DNA from: JALZHR01 sp036389695
Lineage (GTDB): Bacteria > Acidobacteriota > Blastocatellia > Pyrinomonadales > Pyrinomonadaceae
Reading direction: 5' to 3'
NCBI GenBank assembly: GCA_036389695.1
Contig: DASVWG010000291.1
Location: 1 to 54,452, forward strand
Length of the DNA: 54,452 nucleotides
Positions 1 through 8,292 of the stretch are shown here, piece after piece. Every line of letters begins with the position of its first letter. The stretch's first letter is position 1. A program made the position numbers and the translations under genes. Under the pieces are notes generated by a model that saw only the letters and a program-made list of their open reading frames with translations, ran no database searches and had not been told where the DNA came from.

Positions 1-71
1 CAGGATAGAAAAGATTATTCAACTCAATTTCTGCATTTTTAATCCTGTTTATCCTGTCCATCCTGTTTGAA
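1..71. repeat. CAGGAT word-repeat palindrome, copy 1 (cut by window edge)
   Basis: Bases 41-71 are a run of ATCCTGT words (drifting TTT/CCA/TTT spacers). The inverted word CAGGATAGA lies at 1-9, so this is the right half of a palindrome whose left arm leaves the window. It belongs to the same family as the complete element at 5787-5905. The right arm is translated as the last nine codons (KQDGQDKQD) and stop of the GNAT gene on the minus strand. Confidence 0.8.
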
Positions 72-563
72 TTCTTCTTTAGTAATCGAGTAGTGAACCA
101 AATCGCGCCCGTAAAATTCGCCGGTGTAGTCGAAAGTCATTCCGAGCTTTTCCATCACGCGCCGCGAAGCGGTGTTTTCGGGCACGGCGACGGCGACGAT
201 TTTATCGAGCTTCAGCGTTTCAAAGCCGTAAGCGAGAAACGCCGCGGCGGCTTCGCTTCCCAAGCCTTTGCCCCAAAACCTTCGGGCAATCGCGTAGCCG
301 ATTTCCGTTTCGCCGGTTTCCGGCAGGCGCCACAAGCCGCACCAGCCGATAAGCGCGCCCGAATGCTTTTCGACGACGGCGCAAAAGCCGATTTTATCAG
401 TCGTCCAAAGGCTCGAAACCATCTTCAGCCATTTGACGCTTTCCTGTCGATTTTGCGGCGCGCGGATAAAATGCATTATTTCGGCGTCGCGTCTGAGAGC
501 GAAAACCGCGTCCGTATCGTCTTCGGTAAAGCGCCGCAGGATGAGTCTTTCGGTTTCGAGCAT
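39..563 (-). CDS. GNAT family N-acetyltransferase (RimJ/RimL-like)
   Basis: A 174-residue GNAT acetyltransferase, which transfers an acetyl group from acetyl-CoA to an amine. The N-terminus (LETERLILRRFTEDD) is the classic opening of the RimJ/RimL-like branch. The acetyl-CoA loop is seen as RRFWGKGLGSEAA around residues 92-104, followed by the usual V-PENTASRRVMEKLGM helix. The substrate cannot be told; this branch includes ribosomal-protein and small-molecule acetylases. The last nine residues (166-174, KQDGQDKQD) are encoded entirely by the CAGGAT repeat, so the tail is repeat-derived and probably not part of the fold. No partner gene is visible; the next gene is divergent. Confidence 0.85.
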   Translation of the reverse strand: MLETERLILRRFTEDDTDAVFALRRDAEIMHFIRAPQNRQESVKWLKMVSSLWTTDKIGFCAVVEKHSGALIGWCGLWRLPETGETEIGYAIARRFWGKGLGSEAAAAFLAYGFETLKLDKIVAVAVPENTASRRVMEKLGMTFDYTGEFYGRDLVHYSITKEEFKQDGQDKQD

Positions 564-680
564 AAACTACAGCCAATATAAGGCAATTTTCGCCCGTCAA
601 CAAATTTTAAAAAATAAAGGGAAGAAAAATTTCGCGCCCTTCGTCTAATGTGTGATAAAGCGTTTTGAAAGGAGCAGAAA

Positions 681-1349
681 ATGAATCGAATCGAACAAAT
701 TGAAAGCCGCCGCAGTTTTTTGAAACAGGCTGGAATCGCCGCCGCCGCGTTTCCGTTTTTAATCAGCTGCAAAGCGGACGCGCTGGCGCAAAAAAGCGAA
801 AATGAAGTATTGAGCCTGATAAAGAAAAACGCGCGCCCCATCGGCGCGGAAGGAATGGGAGCGATAGAAGCGCCCGCCGATGTTTCGTGGAAAACCGCGC
901 TGGCGAAAAAATCCGACCGCGATTTGCCGATGATTATTTCGGGCACGGTTTATCAAACCGACGGCAAAACGCCCGCGCCTAACGTTTTGATTTATTTTTA
1001 TCACACCGACAGCGAAGGCTATTACGGCAGAGGCGGCGGCGAGCCGAAACACGGGCATTTTCGCGGCTGGCTGCTGACCGGCGCGCGCGGGCAGTATGAA
1101 TTAAGCTCGATAAAGCCAGCCGCTTATCCCGTCAGAAAATTTGCCGCGCACGTTCATATGACGATTACCGCGAAAAATTTCGGCGAAGACTGGATTGACT
1201 CGATTTTGTTTGAAGACGACCCGCTTATTTCCGCGCAGGAACGAAATCAGGCTGGCGGACGAGGTGGTTTCAATCCGATTCTGAAGCTCGAAAAGGGCGC
1301 GGACGGCATTTTGCGCGGCACGCGCGATATTCAGTTATGGCAGGTTTGA
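681..1349 (+). CDS. Tat-exported lipoprotein, intradiol ring-cleavage dioxygenase-like
   Basis: A 222-residue exported protein. The N-terminus carries a twin-arginine motif (SRRSFLK, residues 9-15) and a lipobox LISC ending at Cys30, so it is probably a Tat-translocated lipoprotein. Residues about 95-222 match the core of intradiol (protocatechuate/catechol) dioxygenases: GTVYQTDGKTPAPNVLIYF, a YYG turn at 114-116, Tyr149 and a His157-x-His159 pair. These are plausible Fe(III) ligands (two Tyr, two His). The family opens catechol rings between the hydroxyls, but this exported branch is mostly uncharacterised and the true substrate is unknown. A good ribosome site (AAGGAG) precedes the ATG. 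The Kelch-like gene follows after 12 bases, probably in one operon. Confidence 0.8.
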   Translation: MNRIEQIESRRSFLKQAGIAAAAFPFLISCKADALAQKSENEVLSLIKKNARPIGAEGMGAIEAPADVSWKTALAKKSDRDLPMIISGTVYQTDGKTPAPNVLIYFYHTDSEGYYGRGGGEPKHGHFRGWLLTGARGQYELSSIKPAAYPVRKFAAHVHMTITAKNFGEDWIDSILFEDDPLISAQERNQAGGRGGFNPILKLEKGADGILRGTRDIQLWQV

Positions 1350-1361
1350 TTAGGAGAAAAT

Positions 1362-2342
1362 ATGCGACATTTTATTGGATTTTTATTTATATTTGTTTGT
1401 CTCGTCTCGACGGCTTTCGGCTGTTATCCGGCTAAAACAGCATACGTCTGGAATGAAGTCACCGCGAGCGCCGATTATCCGCAAGGCTACGGTTATCCGG
1501 TTTTTACGATGAACGGCGAGATGCGGGCTTTGCATCACAAGGGCGGCTGGATTTCAAAAGACGGAAAAAACTGGACGAAAACGAATTTGCCGAATGTCGG
1601 CTTGAATCCGGGTTATCAGGATTTTGTACAGTTTAAAGACGCGATTTACGCACTCGGCACGATGCAGGGAAATTATACGAATATGAAACTGACTTCAAAA
1701 ATTTCCCGCACGCGCGATTTTAAAACCTGGGAAACCGTCGCCGAAAAATCCAGTCTGCCCGCCAGAGTTTTTTACGGCGCGGTCGTTTTCAAAGACAAAA
1801 TCTGGCTCGTCGGCGGCTGGGACGGCAAAAATTATCACAACGATGTTTGGAATTCCGTGGACGGCGTAAACTGGCGGCGGGCGGCGGAAAAAACAGCCTG
1901 GACGCCGCGCACCGCGGGCTTGGTCGTCTTCAAAGACCGAATGTGGCTGATTGGCGGCGGCGTCATCGACGGCGATAAAGTGACGAATCCGAACGCCGGA
2001 CGAGAAGTCTGGTCGTCGGCGGACGGCATAAACTGGACTGAAGAGAAAATAAATTCGCCCGGACAACTCGGCGGAGCGGCGGTCGTTTTCGACGACAAAT
2101 TGTGGCTCATCGGCGCGAACCGCAACGACGGTAATTTTGACCGAGCGCTTTACGTTTCCGCCGACGGCGTAAACTGGCAGCGGCAATCCGCGCCGTGGTC
2201 GCCGCGCGGCGCGGTCGCGGTCTGGGTTTTCGGCGACAAGCTTTATATGACGGGCGGAAAGTTTTCATACACCTTGCGAAACGGCGAAATAAAATTTGTT
2301 TACAGCAACGACGTTTGGGCGATGACGAGAAAAACGGAGTAG
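1362..2342 (+). CDS. Secreted Kelch-like beta-propeller protein
   Basis: A 326-residue protein with an N-terminal signal sequence. Its end (TAFGC) could be a weak lipobox with Cys21, but alanine at -3 makes lipidation uncertain. The rest is built of about five repeats with a recurring VVFKDKIWLVGGW--ND-VW-S-DG-NW pattern (for example around residues 146-172, 188-226 and 240-272), typical of Kelch/galactose-oxidase beta-propellers. No galactose-oxidase copper ligands can be identified, so a binding or scaffold role is more likely than catalysis. The ribosome site AGGAG sits just before the ATG. It follows the dioxygenase-like lipoprotein by 12 bases and precedes a sigma-factor gene. Confidence 0.75.
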   Translation: MRHFIGFLFIFVCLVSTAFGCYPAKTAYVWNEVTASADYPQGYGYPVFTMNGEMRALHHKGGWISKDGKNWTKTNLPNVGLNPGYQDFVQFKDAIYALGTMQGNYTNMKLTSKISRTRDFKTWETVAEKSSLPARVFYGAVVFKDKIWLVGGWDGKNYHNDVWNSVDGVNWRRAAEKTAWTPRTAGLVVFKDRMWLIGGGVIDGDKVTNPNAGREVWSSADGINWTEEKINSPGQLGGAAVVFDDKLWLIGANRNDGNFDRALYVSADGVNWQRQSAPWSPRGAVAVWVFGDKLYMTGGKFSYTLRNGEIKFVYSNDVWAMTRKTE

Positions 2343-2377
2343 AATCTTTGAAAATCAAAATGGAGCGATTCGCCTTG

Positions 2378-2944
2378 ATGACCGAAAACCGAACCGAACA
2401 GGAATTGCTCGCCGCTTGTCGAAACGGCGACCGCAATGCTTTCGAGTCGCTCTACGTCCAGAATCAAAAACGCGTTTTTTCGGTCGCGCTGAATTTTTTC
2501 GGCGGCGATGAAGAACGGGCGAAAGACATTACGCAGCAGGTTTTTTTGAAAATTTACGGGCGCTTGCAGGATTTTCGGGGCGAGTCGGGATTTACGACGT
2601 GGCTTTATCGCATCACGGTCAACGCCTGTCTGGACGAAGCCAGGAAAACGCGCCCGCTGCTTTCGCTGACGGATTTTCTCGGAGTTTTCGGCGTGAAACG
2701 AGGAGCGCAGGACGAAAAAGTTTATCGCCGGGAAATTTGCGACGAGGTGCAAAAAGCGGTCGCCAAACTGAAACCGAAATTCCGTCTGCCGATTCTGTTG
2801 AAATACGTCGAAGGACTTTCGTATGAAGAAATCGCCAAAGTTCTCGACTGCTCGACCGGCACGGTGGCGTCGCGCCTGAATCGCGGGCACAAGATGCTTG
2901 CCGGCAAATTGGGACATTTGAAAGGTGAAATTAAGAGTTTTTAA
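2378..2944 (+). CDS. RNA polymerase ECF sigma factor
   Basis: A sigma-70 family ECF factor of about 188 residues. Region 2 is seen in the SLYVQNQKRVFSVALNFF and AKDITQQVFLKIYGRL segments, with the conserved FTTWLYRITVNACLDEARK. Region 4 is the helix-turn-helix LSYEEIAKVLDCSTGTVASRL near the C-terminus. I chose ATG 2378 because the protein then begins at the usual distance from region 2 (MTENRTEQELL). An in-frame ATG at 2360 is an alternative. The zinc-finger/FecR gene downstream is presumably its anti-sigma partner, separated by the CACAAAGG palindrome that begins right at this stop codon. Confidence 0.9.
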   Translation: MTENRTEQELLAACRNGDRNAFESLYVQNQKRVFSVALNFFGGDEERAKDITQQVFLKIYGRLQDFRGESGFTTWLYRITVNACLDEARKTRPLLSLTDFLGVFGVKRGAQDEKVYRREICDEVQKAVAKLKPKFRLPILLKYVEGLSYEEIAKVLDCSTGTVASRLNRGHKMLAGKLGHLKGEIKSF

Positions 2945-3049
2945 CACAAAGGCACAAAGAACACGAAGGTTTTTAAGAATATGAAACCACAGAATTACAC
3001 AGACAAACACAGATTTATTTTTGATTCAGCTGTTCTTTGTGCCTTTGTG
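2945..3049. repeat. CACAAAGG word-repeat palindrome
   Basis: A 19-bp arm at 2945-2963 (words CACAAAGG, CACAAAGAACA) is matched perfectly in inverted orientation at 3031-3049, with a 67-nt loop. The left arm starts on the base after the sigma-factor stop codon. The right arm ends 17 bases before the anti-sigma start. It could form a long RNA hairpin between the two genes. Confidence 0.85.
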
Positions 3050-3066
3050 GTGAAGAAGTAGTAAAA

Positions 3067-4431
3067 ATGCAAAAACACATAAAAGAAAAACTTTCCGCAT
3101 ACCTCAATCACGAGCTGCCGAAAGACGAGCGGCAGGCGATTGCCGAGCATCTTTTGCAGTGCGAGAAATGCCGCGACGAGCACGACCGCATAAAGCTCGG
3201 CGCGGCGCTGGCGAGCCAGTTAAAACGCACCGACGCGCCGGAAAATTTGTGGAGCGAAATCGAAAACGCTTTAGACGGAAAACATCAGCCGCAGGTTTCT
3301 TCGATTCCGGCTTTTTCGTTTTCGGGCTCGCGCGGGCTTTTGGCGACGGCATCGGCGTTATTGATTGGCTTGGCTTTGGTCGCAATCGTTTATTTCGGTT
3401 TGTCGAAAAACGAACCGGCGGAAGTCGCGAAAACTGAACGGAATTCCAATCAAACCGTCGAAGTCGAAACGCCGCCGACCGTTTCAACGCCGAACGAAAT
3501 TCCGGCGAATGAAAATACAAATGCGCCAATTTTGCCAGGCGCGAATTCAAATATTATTTCGCCGGACGCGAACGTGAACGTTCAGATTCAGCCGAAAAAT
3601 CAGAATTCAAACGTTCAAGCTTTGCCGAAAGTCGCTCCGAATCAGACACTTACGAATCCGCGAGAAACGTTTATCGCGCAAAATAATTTGCCCGCGTGGA
3701 GTGTCGAGACGCTTGCCGGAACGCCGACGGCGGGAAACGAAGCGATTGGCGAAAAGGGAAAACTCAGCGTCGGCGAGTTTCTGGAAACCGACGCGAACTC
3801 GCGCGCGCGCGTTCAGGTTTCAAATATCGGGCAGGTCGAAATCGCGCCGAATTCGCGCGTGCAGCTTGTCAAAACGCAAGCGACCGAGCACCGGCTGTCG
3901 CTCGAACGCGGGCTTTTGAAAGCGAAAATTCTCGCGCCGCCGCGACTTTTTATCGTCGATACGCCGTCGGCGGTGGCGGTCGATTTGGGCTGCGAATACA
4001 CGCTCGAAGTCGATAAAGACGGCGGCAGCCGTCTGCACGTGACCGCCGGTTTTGTCGCGCTGGAGCGCGGCGGGCGCGAATCAATCGTTCCGGCGGGCGC
4101 GATTTGTTTTACGCGTCGCGGGCGCGGCTTGGGAACGCCTTTTTCCGACGACGCTTCCGCCGAATTTCAAAAGGCGATTCAGCGATTCGATTTTGAAAAC
4201 GGCGGAAGCCTTGCGCTCGCAACGATTATTAAAGAAGCGAGCCTGTATGATTCGCTGACGCTCTGGCACCTGCTCGCGCGCGTGCCGAAAAACGAGCGCG
4301 AAAAGGTCTTCGACGCGCTCGCGGGTTACGTCAAACCGCCCGCCGACGTCACGCGCGAAGGCATTTTGCGATTGGACAAAAAAATGCTCGACGGCTGGTG
4401 GAAGGAAATTGAAAACGTCTGGTTTGAGTAA
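3067..4431 (+). CDS. Anti-sigma-type protein: zinc-finger (zf-HC2) + membrane helix + FecR domain
   Basis: A 454-residue membrane protein. Residues about 7-45 form an anti-sigma zinc finger (AEHLLQCEKCRDEH, with His28, Cys32 and Cys35). One transmembrane helix follows at about 91-112. A low-complexity Asn/Pro-rich linker runs to about residue 205, then a FecR-like domain (PNSRVQLVKTQATEHRLSLE, and VAVDLGCEYTLEVDKDG) at about 220-340, and a C-terminal helical region. This is the layout of anti-sigma regulators that hold an ECF factor at the membrane and sense signals outside the cytoplasm. It lies directly downstream of the ECF sigma gene. ATG 3067 is preferred over an upstream start at 3037, which lies in the repeat arm. 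Its stop codon abuts the GGACGAA palindrome. Confidence 0.85.
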   Translation: MQKHIKEKLSAYLNHELPKDERQAIAEHLLQCEKCRDEHDRIKLGAALASQLKRTDAPENLWSEIENALDGKHQPQVSSIPAFSFSGSRGLLATASALLIGLALVAIVYFGLSKNEPAEVAKTERNSNQTVEVETPPTVSTPNEIPANENTNAPILPGANSNIISPDANVNVQIQPKNQNSNVQALPKVAPNQTLTNPRETFIAQNNLPAWSVETLAGTPTAGNEAIGEKGKLSVGEFLETDANSRARVQVSNIGQVEIAPNSRVQLVKTQATEHRLSLERGLLKAKILAPPRLFIVDTPSAVAVDLGCEYTLEVDKDGGSRLHVTAGFVALERGGRESIVPAGAICFTRRGRGLGTPFSDDASAEFQKAIQRFDFENGGSLALATIIKEASLYDSLTLWHLLARVPKNEREKVFDALAGYVKPPADVTREGILRLDKKMLDGWWKEIENVWFE

Positions 4432-4528
4432 TCGTCCTTAGTCCTTCGTCCTTTACTGGTTGAATGGAAATTCAGAACGCAATTTATATTCAACGAGCGA
4501 AGGACAAAGGACGAAGGACTAAGGACGA
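4432..4528. repeat. GGACGAA/GGACTAA word-repeat palindrome
   Basis: A perfect 23-bp inverted repeat: arm 4432-4454 (words TCGTCCTTA, GTCCTTCG) and arm 4506-4528 (AAAGGACGAA, GGACTAAGGA), with a 51-nt loop. The loop contains an inner GTTGAAT/ATTCAAC pairing and one further GGACAAA word. The left arm begins on the base after the preceding stop codon. The right arm ends 17 bases before the next ATG. Confidence 0.85.
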
Positions 4529-4545
4529 ATAGAAAGGAGAAAATT

Positions 4546-5784
4546 ATGAAACGCAGTTTATTTGTTTTGACCGTTGCCAGTTATCTGGCTTTAGCTTTAA
4601 CTCTCCTTGATTTTGGCGTGCCGAAGAAAGCGGGCGCGACGCTTTCGCCGAATGATTTGGTGGTTCACGAATGGGGAACTTTTACGTCGATTGCCGGAAA
4701 AAACGGCGTGGCGATTGACTGGCGACCTTTAAACGGCGCGTCGGATTTGCCGAAATTCGTTTATACGAGCGCGAGCGAAGACGGCTATCGCCAGACTTAC
4801 GGCTCGAAATTCGTGCCGGGCGATAAAGGTCGCGTCGTCGCCAAAATTCGGATGGAAACGCCCGTCATTTATTTTTATACCGGCAAGGAAATGGAAGTTT
4901 CCGTCAACGTCGATTTTCCGCGCGGGCAAATCACCGAATGGTATCCGCAGGCGAGCATCGTCAACGGTTTTTTTGCCAAAGAGCAAACCGCCAGAAATGC
5001 GCCGCGCGGCATTCGCTGGGGCACGGTTAAGCTTCTGCCCGACGAAAAACCGGATTACCTGCGCGAGGTTTCCTACAGCCATTATTATCCGGCGCGCGAG
5101 ACCGACGCCGTGCCGGTTCAGGTCTGCAACGCCGATAAAACCAAAATGGAAAAGGAAAAATTTTTGTTTTATCGCGGCGTCGGCGATTTTCAGCTGCCTT
5201 TGAGCGTCAGATTAAGCGCCGCAAAAATCACGCTGCTCAACAACGGCGCGGGCGAAGTGAAAAACGCAATCGTCTTTGAAAATCGCGGCGGAAAAATCGG
5301 TTTTCGCTACATCGAATCAATCGGCAAACAGGCAATTCTTGAGCGCCCGGAAACCTCGCAAACGCTCGACAAAGTTTTAAACGAGCTCGAAAAAATTCTG
5401 GTTGCCGAAGGTCTCTACGCGAAAGAAGCCAAAGCGATGATAAAAACGTGGCAGGATTCGTGGTTTGAAGAAGGCTTGCGCGTTTTCTACATTTTGCCGA
5501 CCAAAGCGACCGACGAAATCTTGCCTTTAAACATCGAGCCGAAGCCGAAAGAAATCGTCCGGGTTTTAGTCGGTCGCGCCGAAGTCGTCACGCCGGAAAT
5601 GGAGCGGGACGTGCGGCGGCAAGTCGGGCTTTTGAAATCCGGTTCAGCCGAAACGCGCGCCGAAGCGCAAAAGAATTTGCAGAAACACGGCAGATTTTAC
5701 GAGCCGATTCTGAAAAGCCTTTTACAGACCGAGAAAGACGCGAAAGTGCGGGCGCACATTCAGAAACTTATTTCGCTAAGCTGA
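4546..5784 (+). CDS. Secreted protein of unknown function with HEWGTFTS motif
   Basis: A 412-residue exported protein with a signal peptide (about residues 1-32). The mature part opens with VVHEWGTFTS, a strongly conserved motif of an uncharacterised family I associate with acidobacteria and planctomycetes. The middle region is rich in beta strands (METPVIYFYTGKEMEVSVNV; FLFYRGVGDFQLPLSVRLSA). The C-terminal 60 residues look helical and HEAT-like (VGLLKSGSAETRAEAQKNL). I assign no function. A strong ribosome site (AAAGGAGA) precedes ATG 4546. It follows the sigma/anti-sigma pair and may be its target, which is inference. Its stop codon lies three bases from a CAGGAT palindrome. Confidence 0.75.
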   Translation: MKRSLFVLTVASYLALALTLLDFGVPKKAGATLSPNDLVVHEWGTFTSIAGKNGVAIDWRPLNGASDLPKFVYTSASEDGYRQTYGSKFVPGDKGRVVAKIRMETPVIYFYTGKEMEVSVNVDFPRGQITEWYPQASIVNGFFAKEQTARNAPRGIRWGTVKLLPDEKPDYLREVSYSHYYPARETDAVPVQVCNADKTKMEKEKFLFYRGVGDFQLPLSVRLSAAKITLLNNGAGEVKNAIVFENRGGKIGFRYIESIGKQAILERPETSQTLDKVLNELEKILVAEGLYAKEAKAMIKTWQDSWFEEGLRVFYILPTKATDEILPLNIEPKPKEIVRVLVGRAEVVTPEMERDVRRQVGLLKSGSAETRAEAQKNLQKHGRFYEPILKSLLQTEKDAKVRAHIQKLISLS

Positions 5785-5786
5785 AA

Positions 5787-5905
5787 TTCAAACAGGATGG
5801 ACAGGATAGACAGGATGGAAACTTTTTTATTCAAACACTTTGAATAAAACCCGAAAGTTGATTTAAAAAACAATTATCCTGTCTATCCTGTCCATCCTGT
5901 TTGAA
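5787..5905. repeat. CAGGAT word-repeat palindrome, complete copy
   Basis: A perfect 30-bp inverted repeat: 5787-5816 and 5876-5905, with a 59-nt loop. Each arm holds three CAGGAT words with GGA/AGA spacers. The loop carries a small ATTCAA/TTGAAT hairpin. It sits between two convergent genes, starting 3 bases after one stop and ending 18 bases before the other. A second copy is at the left window edge. Confidence 0.9.
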
Positions 5906-5922
5906 TCGCCCTTTGAATCTCC

Positions 5923-7149
5923 CTAAATCAAATGAATCAAAAGTCCGTCTCTTAATTTCGGCTCGAACCACGTCGATTTCGGCGGCATAATTTCGTCCCG
6001 GTCCGAAACCAGAAACAAATCTTCGACCGTGGTCGGAAACAGCGAGAAAGCGATTTTAAATTCGCCCGTGTCGACCAATCTTTCCAGTTCAGCCGTGCCG
6101 CGAATGCCGCCGACGAAATCGACGCGTTTGTCGGTGCGGATGTCTTCGATACCGAGAACGTTTTTTAAAATATAATTCTGCAAAATGCTGACGTCGAGCG
6201 CATCTACGGGGTCGGGCGCGCGGGCGAAAAGGACATTGAAAATCAGCTTGCGCCATTTTCCGTCGAGATACATGCAGAATTCGTTCCGGTTTTCCGGCGT
6301 CGTTTTTTCGGCGTCGATAATCTTGAAGTTTTTGCGCAGCCGCGCCAGAAATTCTTCTTCCGTCAAGCCGTTTAAATCGCGGACGACGCGGTTATACGGC
6401 AAAATCTGCAAATCTTCCGCCGGAAAAATTCCCGCCATGACGAAATTATAATCTTCCGCGCCGGTGTGATTCGGATTTTCGGCTTGCAAAATATAGCGTG
6501 CGCGGGCGGCGGCTTCGAGCCGATGATGACCGTCGGCGACATACAGCGTCGGCACTTCGGCGAAAGCGTTGACGAAATCATTCGTCGCCTCGGCGGAAAC
6601 TTTCCAGATTGTGTTCGAGATTTGCTGCGGGCAGCCGAAATCGTAAAGCGGCTCGCCCTTGACGGTTTCCGCAATCAAGCGGGAAATCGCTTCAGTTCCG
6701 CGAAAGGTGAAAAATATCAAGCCCGTCTGCGCGCGCAGGGCGAGAATGTGCTCGGTTCGGTCCTGCACTTTGTCTTCGCGCGTTTTTTCGTGTTTTTTGA
6801 TGTAACCTTTTTCGTATTCGTCGAGCGAGCAGCAGGCGACGACTCCGGTCTGCATCTGCGCGCCGTCCGTCAGGCGATAGACATACAGCGCCGGTTCCGC
6901 ATCCTGCACGAAAACTTTTTCGTCAATCAGTTTTTGCAGATTCTGCCGCGCCAGAGCGAGCGATTCTTCGGTCTCCGCCGCCGCGTCCAGCTCGGCTTCG
7001 GCGCGCGTCACGCGCAGAAAACTCAGCGGATTGTTTTCAATCAGCGCGTGCAGCTCCGCCGGATTGATGACGTCGTAAGGCACACAGGAAACCTGCTCAG
7101 CTTTTTCCCTGACCGGGCGCAAAGCACGAAAAGGTTTGATTATTGCCAC
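5923..7149 (-). CDS. DUF1015 family protein
   Basis: A 408-residue DUF1015 protein. It opens with IIKPFRALRPVREKAEQVSCVPYDV, the diagnostic start of the family, and includes LYVADGHHRLEAAARARYI at about residues 202-220. That segment resembles the catalytic loop of ParB/SerK-type enzymes. The C-terminal part ends with PPKSTWFEPKLRDGLLI, also typical. The biochemical role is not established; a link to serine metabolism has been suggested for relatives. The start is GTG 7149, preceded by AGGAG about 10 bases upstream. It is transcribed away from the lipoprotein array but on the same strand, 35 bases downstream of its last member, so it could be read from the same message. Confidence 0.9.
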   Translation of the reverse strand: MAIIKPFRALRPVREKAEQVSCVPYDVINPAELHALIENNPLSFLRVTRAEAELDAAAETEESLALARQNLQKLIDEKVFVQDAEPALYVYRLTDGAQMQTGVVACCSLDEYEKGYIKKHEKTREDKVQDRTEHILALRAQTGLIFFTFRGTEAISRLIAETVKGEPLYDFGCPQQISNTIWKVSAEATNDFVNAFAEVPTLYVADGHHRLEAAARARYILQAENPNHTGAEDYNFVMAGIFPAEDLQILPYNRVVRDLNGLTEEEFLARLRKNFKIIDAEKTTPENRNEFCMYLDGKWRKLIFNVLFARAPDPVDALDVSILQNYILKNVLGIEDIRTDKRVDFVGGIRGTAELERLVDTGEFKIAFSLFPTTVEDLFLVSDRDEIMPPKSTWFEPKLRDGLLIHLI

Positions 7150-7184
7150 TGTAAAAATTCTCCTAAATAGCTATCCAACAAATT

Positions 7185-7664
7185 TTATTTCTTTTTATTG
7201 ACTTCCTTATCGAGTCTTTCCAATTCTTTGTCGACCGTTTCGAATTTTTCGTTAAAATTTTCGATTGTGTCGTAAAACATATCGCCGGCGGCAACTTTCC
7301 AGCGTCCGTCTTCCTTGACAAAGTCCATTTCAATCCACGAATCGGTATATTTATTTCTGACTTCGACCGTCGCCTTGCTGCCGTTTATTTTCTCGTTTCT
7401 GGTTTCAGGATTTTGCAGAATCGGCGGAATCACAGGCTCGTTTTTTTGAATCGCTTCTTCCAGCGTCATGCCTTCTTCTTTGGCGGTTTCTTCCATCAGT
7501 TGAATGGTTTTTTTTGAAGCGGTTTCTTTTATTTTGTCGAGATTTTTCGATTTTATCGCCTCGACATACTGCTTTAAAGCTTCCGTCGGCGACGTTTCCT
7601 GCAGCTGCCCGCAGGCAGCGGCTAAAAGAGCGAAAAGAATAATGAATTTGCCGTAAGTTTTCAT
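7185..7664 (-). CDS. Putative lipoprotein, DUF4878-like (paralogue 4 of 4)
   Basis: A 159-residue exported protein with a signal peptide ending at a Cys (LLAAAC, residue about 18), so probably a lipoprotein. The mature domain has the small alpha+beta NTF2/DUF4878-like pattern: SPTEALKQYVEAIKSKN, then ETRNEKINGSKATVEVRN, then FVKEDGRWKVAAG. These blocks recur in the three genes upstream, showing a tandem paralogous family. The C-terminus is a charged helix. Its start is 2 bases from the stop of paralogue 3. Function is unknown; related lipoproteins often have DUF4878 names only. Confidence 0.75.
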   Translation of the reverse strand: MKTYGKFIILFALLAAACGQLQETSPTEALKQYVEAIKSKNLDKIKETASKKTIQLMEETAKEEGMTLEEAIQKNEPVIPPILQNPETRNEKINGSKATVEVRNKYTDSWIEMDFVKEDGRWKVAAGDMFYDTIENFNEKFETVDKELERLDKEVNKKK

Positions 7665-7666
7665 AC

Positions 7667-8206
7667 CTATTTTTTATTTTCGACGGTTTTGGGAGATTTA
7701 TTATTGCCGTTGGCGGGCGATGAATTATTGGCGTTCTCGGTCAGAATTTTCAGTAAACCGCCGAGCTGTTTGTCTAATTCTTCCATAAACTTATCCATCG
7801 CCATTTTCCATTCGCCGTTTTCGCGGACGAAATACATTTTCTCCCATCTGCCCGAAACCGGGTGCTGTATCTCGACGGTAGCCGCGTCGCCTTCAATGGT
7901 TTCATTGCGCATTTCGGGAAGCTCTTTCAGAAATTTCCCGCTGTCGCCGATTAAGATTTCGTCAAGCGTGGTATTTTTCTTTTTCGCCGCATCTTCATAC
8001 ATCTTTAAAGAATTTTGCGAGAGAGTTTTTTTAACGGCAGCGACATCTTTTTCGTTTTTGGCTTTAATAAATGCTTTAAAAACTTCCGTCGGCGAGCCGG
8101 TCGGCAGTTGCTGCGGCGGCGGCTGTTGCTGCGCCTGCGGCGCGACGCCGCAGGCTGTAAACGCGAGGGCAAGCAAAATAATCTTCAATAATTTATTGAT
8201 TTTCAT
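7667..8206 (-). CDS. Putative lipoprotein, DUF4878-like (paralogue 3 of 4)
   Basis: A 179-residue exported protein. The signal peptide ends in LAFTAC; the lipobox is loose but the Cys at residue about 19 and its position match the paralogues. A Gln/Pro-rich spacer (residues about 24-37) separates it from the domain: GSPTEVFKAFIKAKNEKD, EMRNETIEGDAATVEIQ, and FVRENGEWKMAMDKF. The tail is Asn/Ser/Lys-rich. It lies 2 bases upstream of paralogue 4 and 86 bases downstream of paralogue 2. Function is unknown. Confidence 0.75.
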   Translation of the reverse strand: MKINKLLKIILLALAFTACGVAPQAQQQPPPQQLPTGSPTEVFKAFIKAKNEKDVAAVKKTLSQNSLKMYEDAAKKKNTTLDEILIGDSGKFLKELPEMRNETIEGDAATVEIQHPVSGRWEKMYFVRENGEWKMAMDKFMEELDKQLGGLLKILTENANNSSPANGNNKSPKTVENKK

Positions 8207-8292
8207 AAATCACGGATGAGTTTTGCGGGAACGCGGCAAACAATCAAGTGCTCCCGCCATTAATTCGCATCAGCCGGAAATTTTATTTAAAT

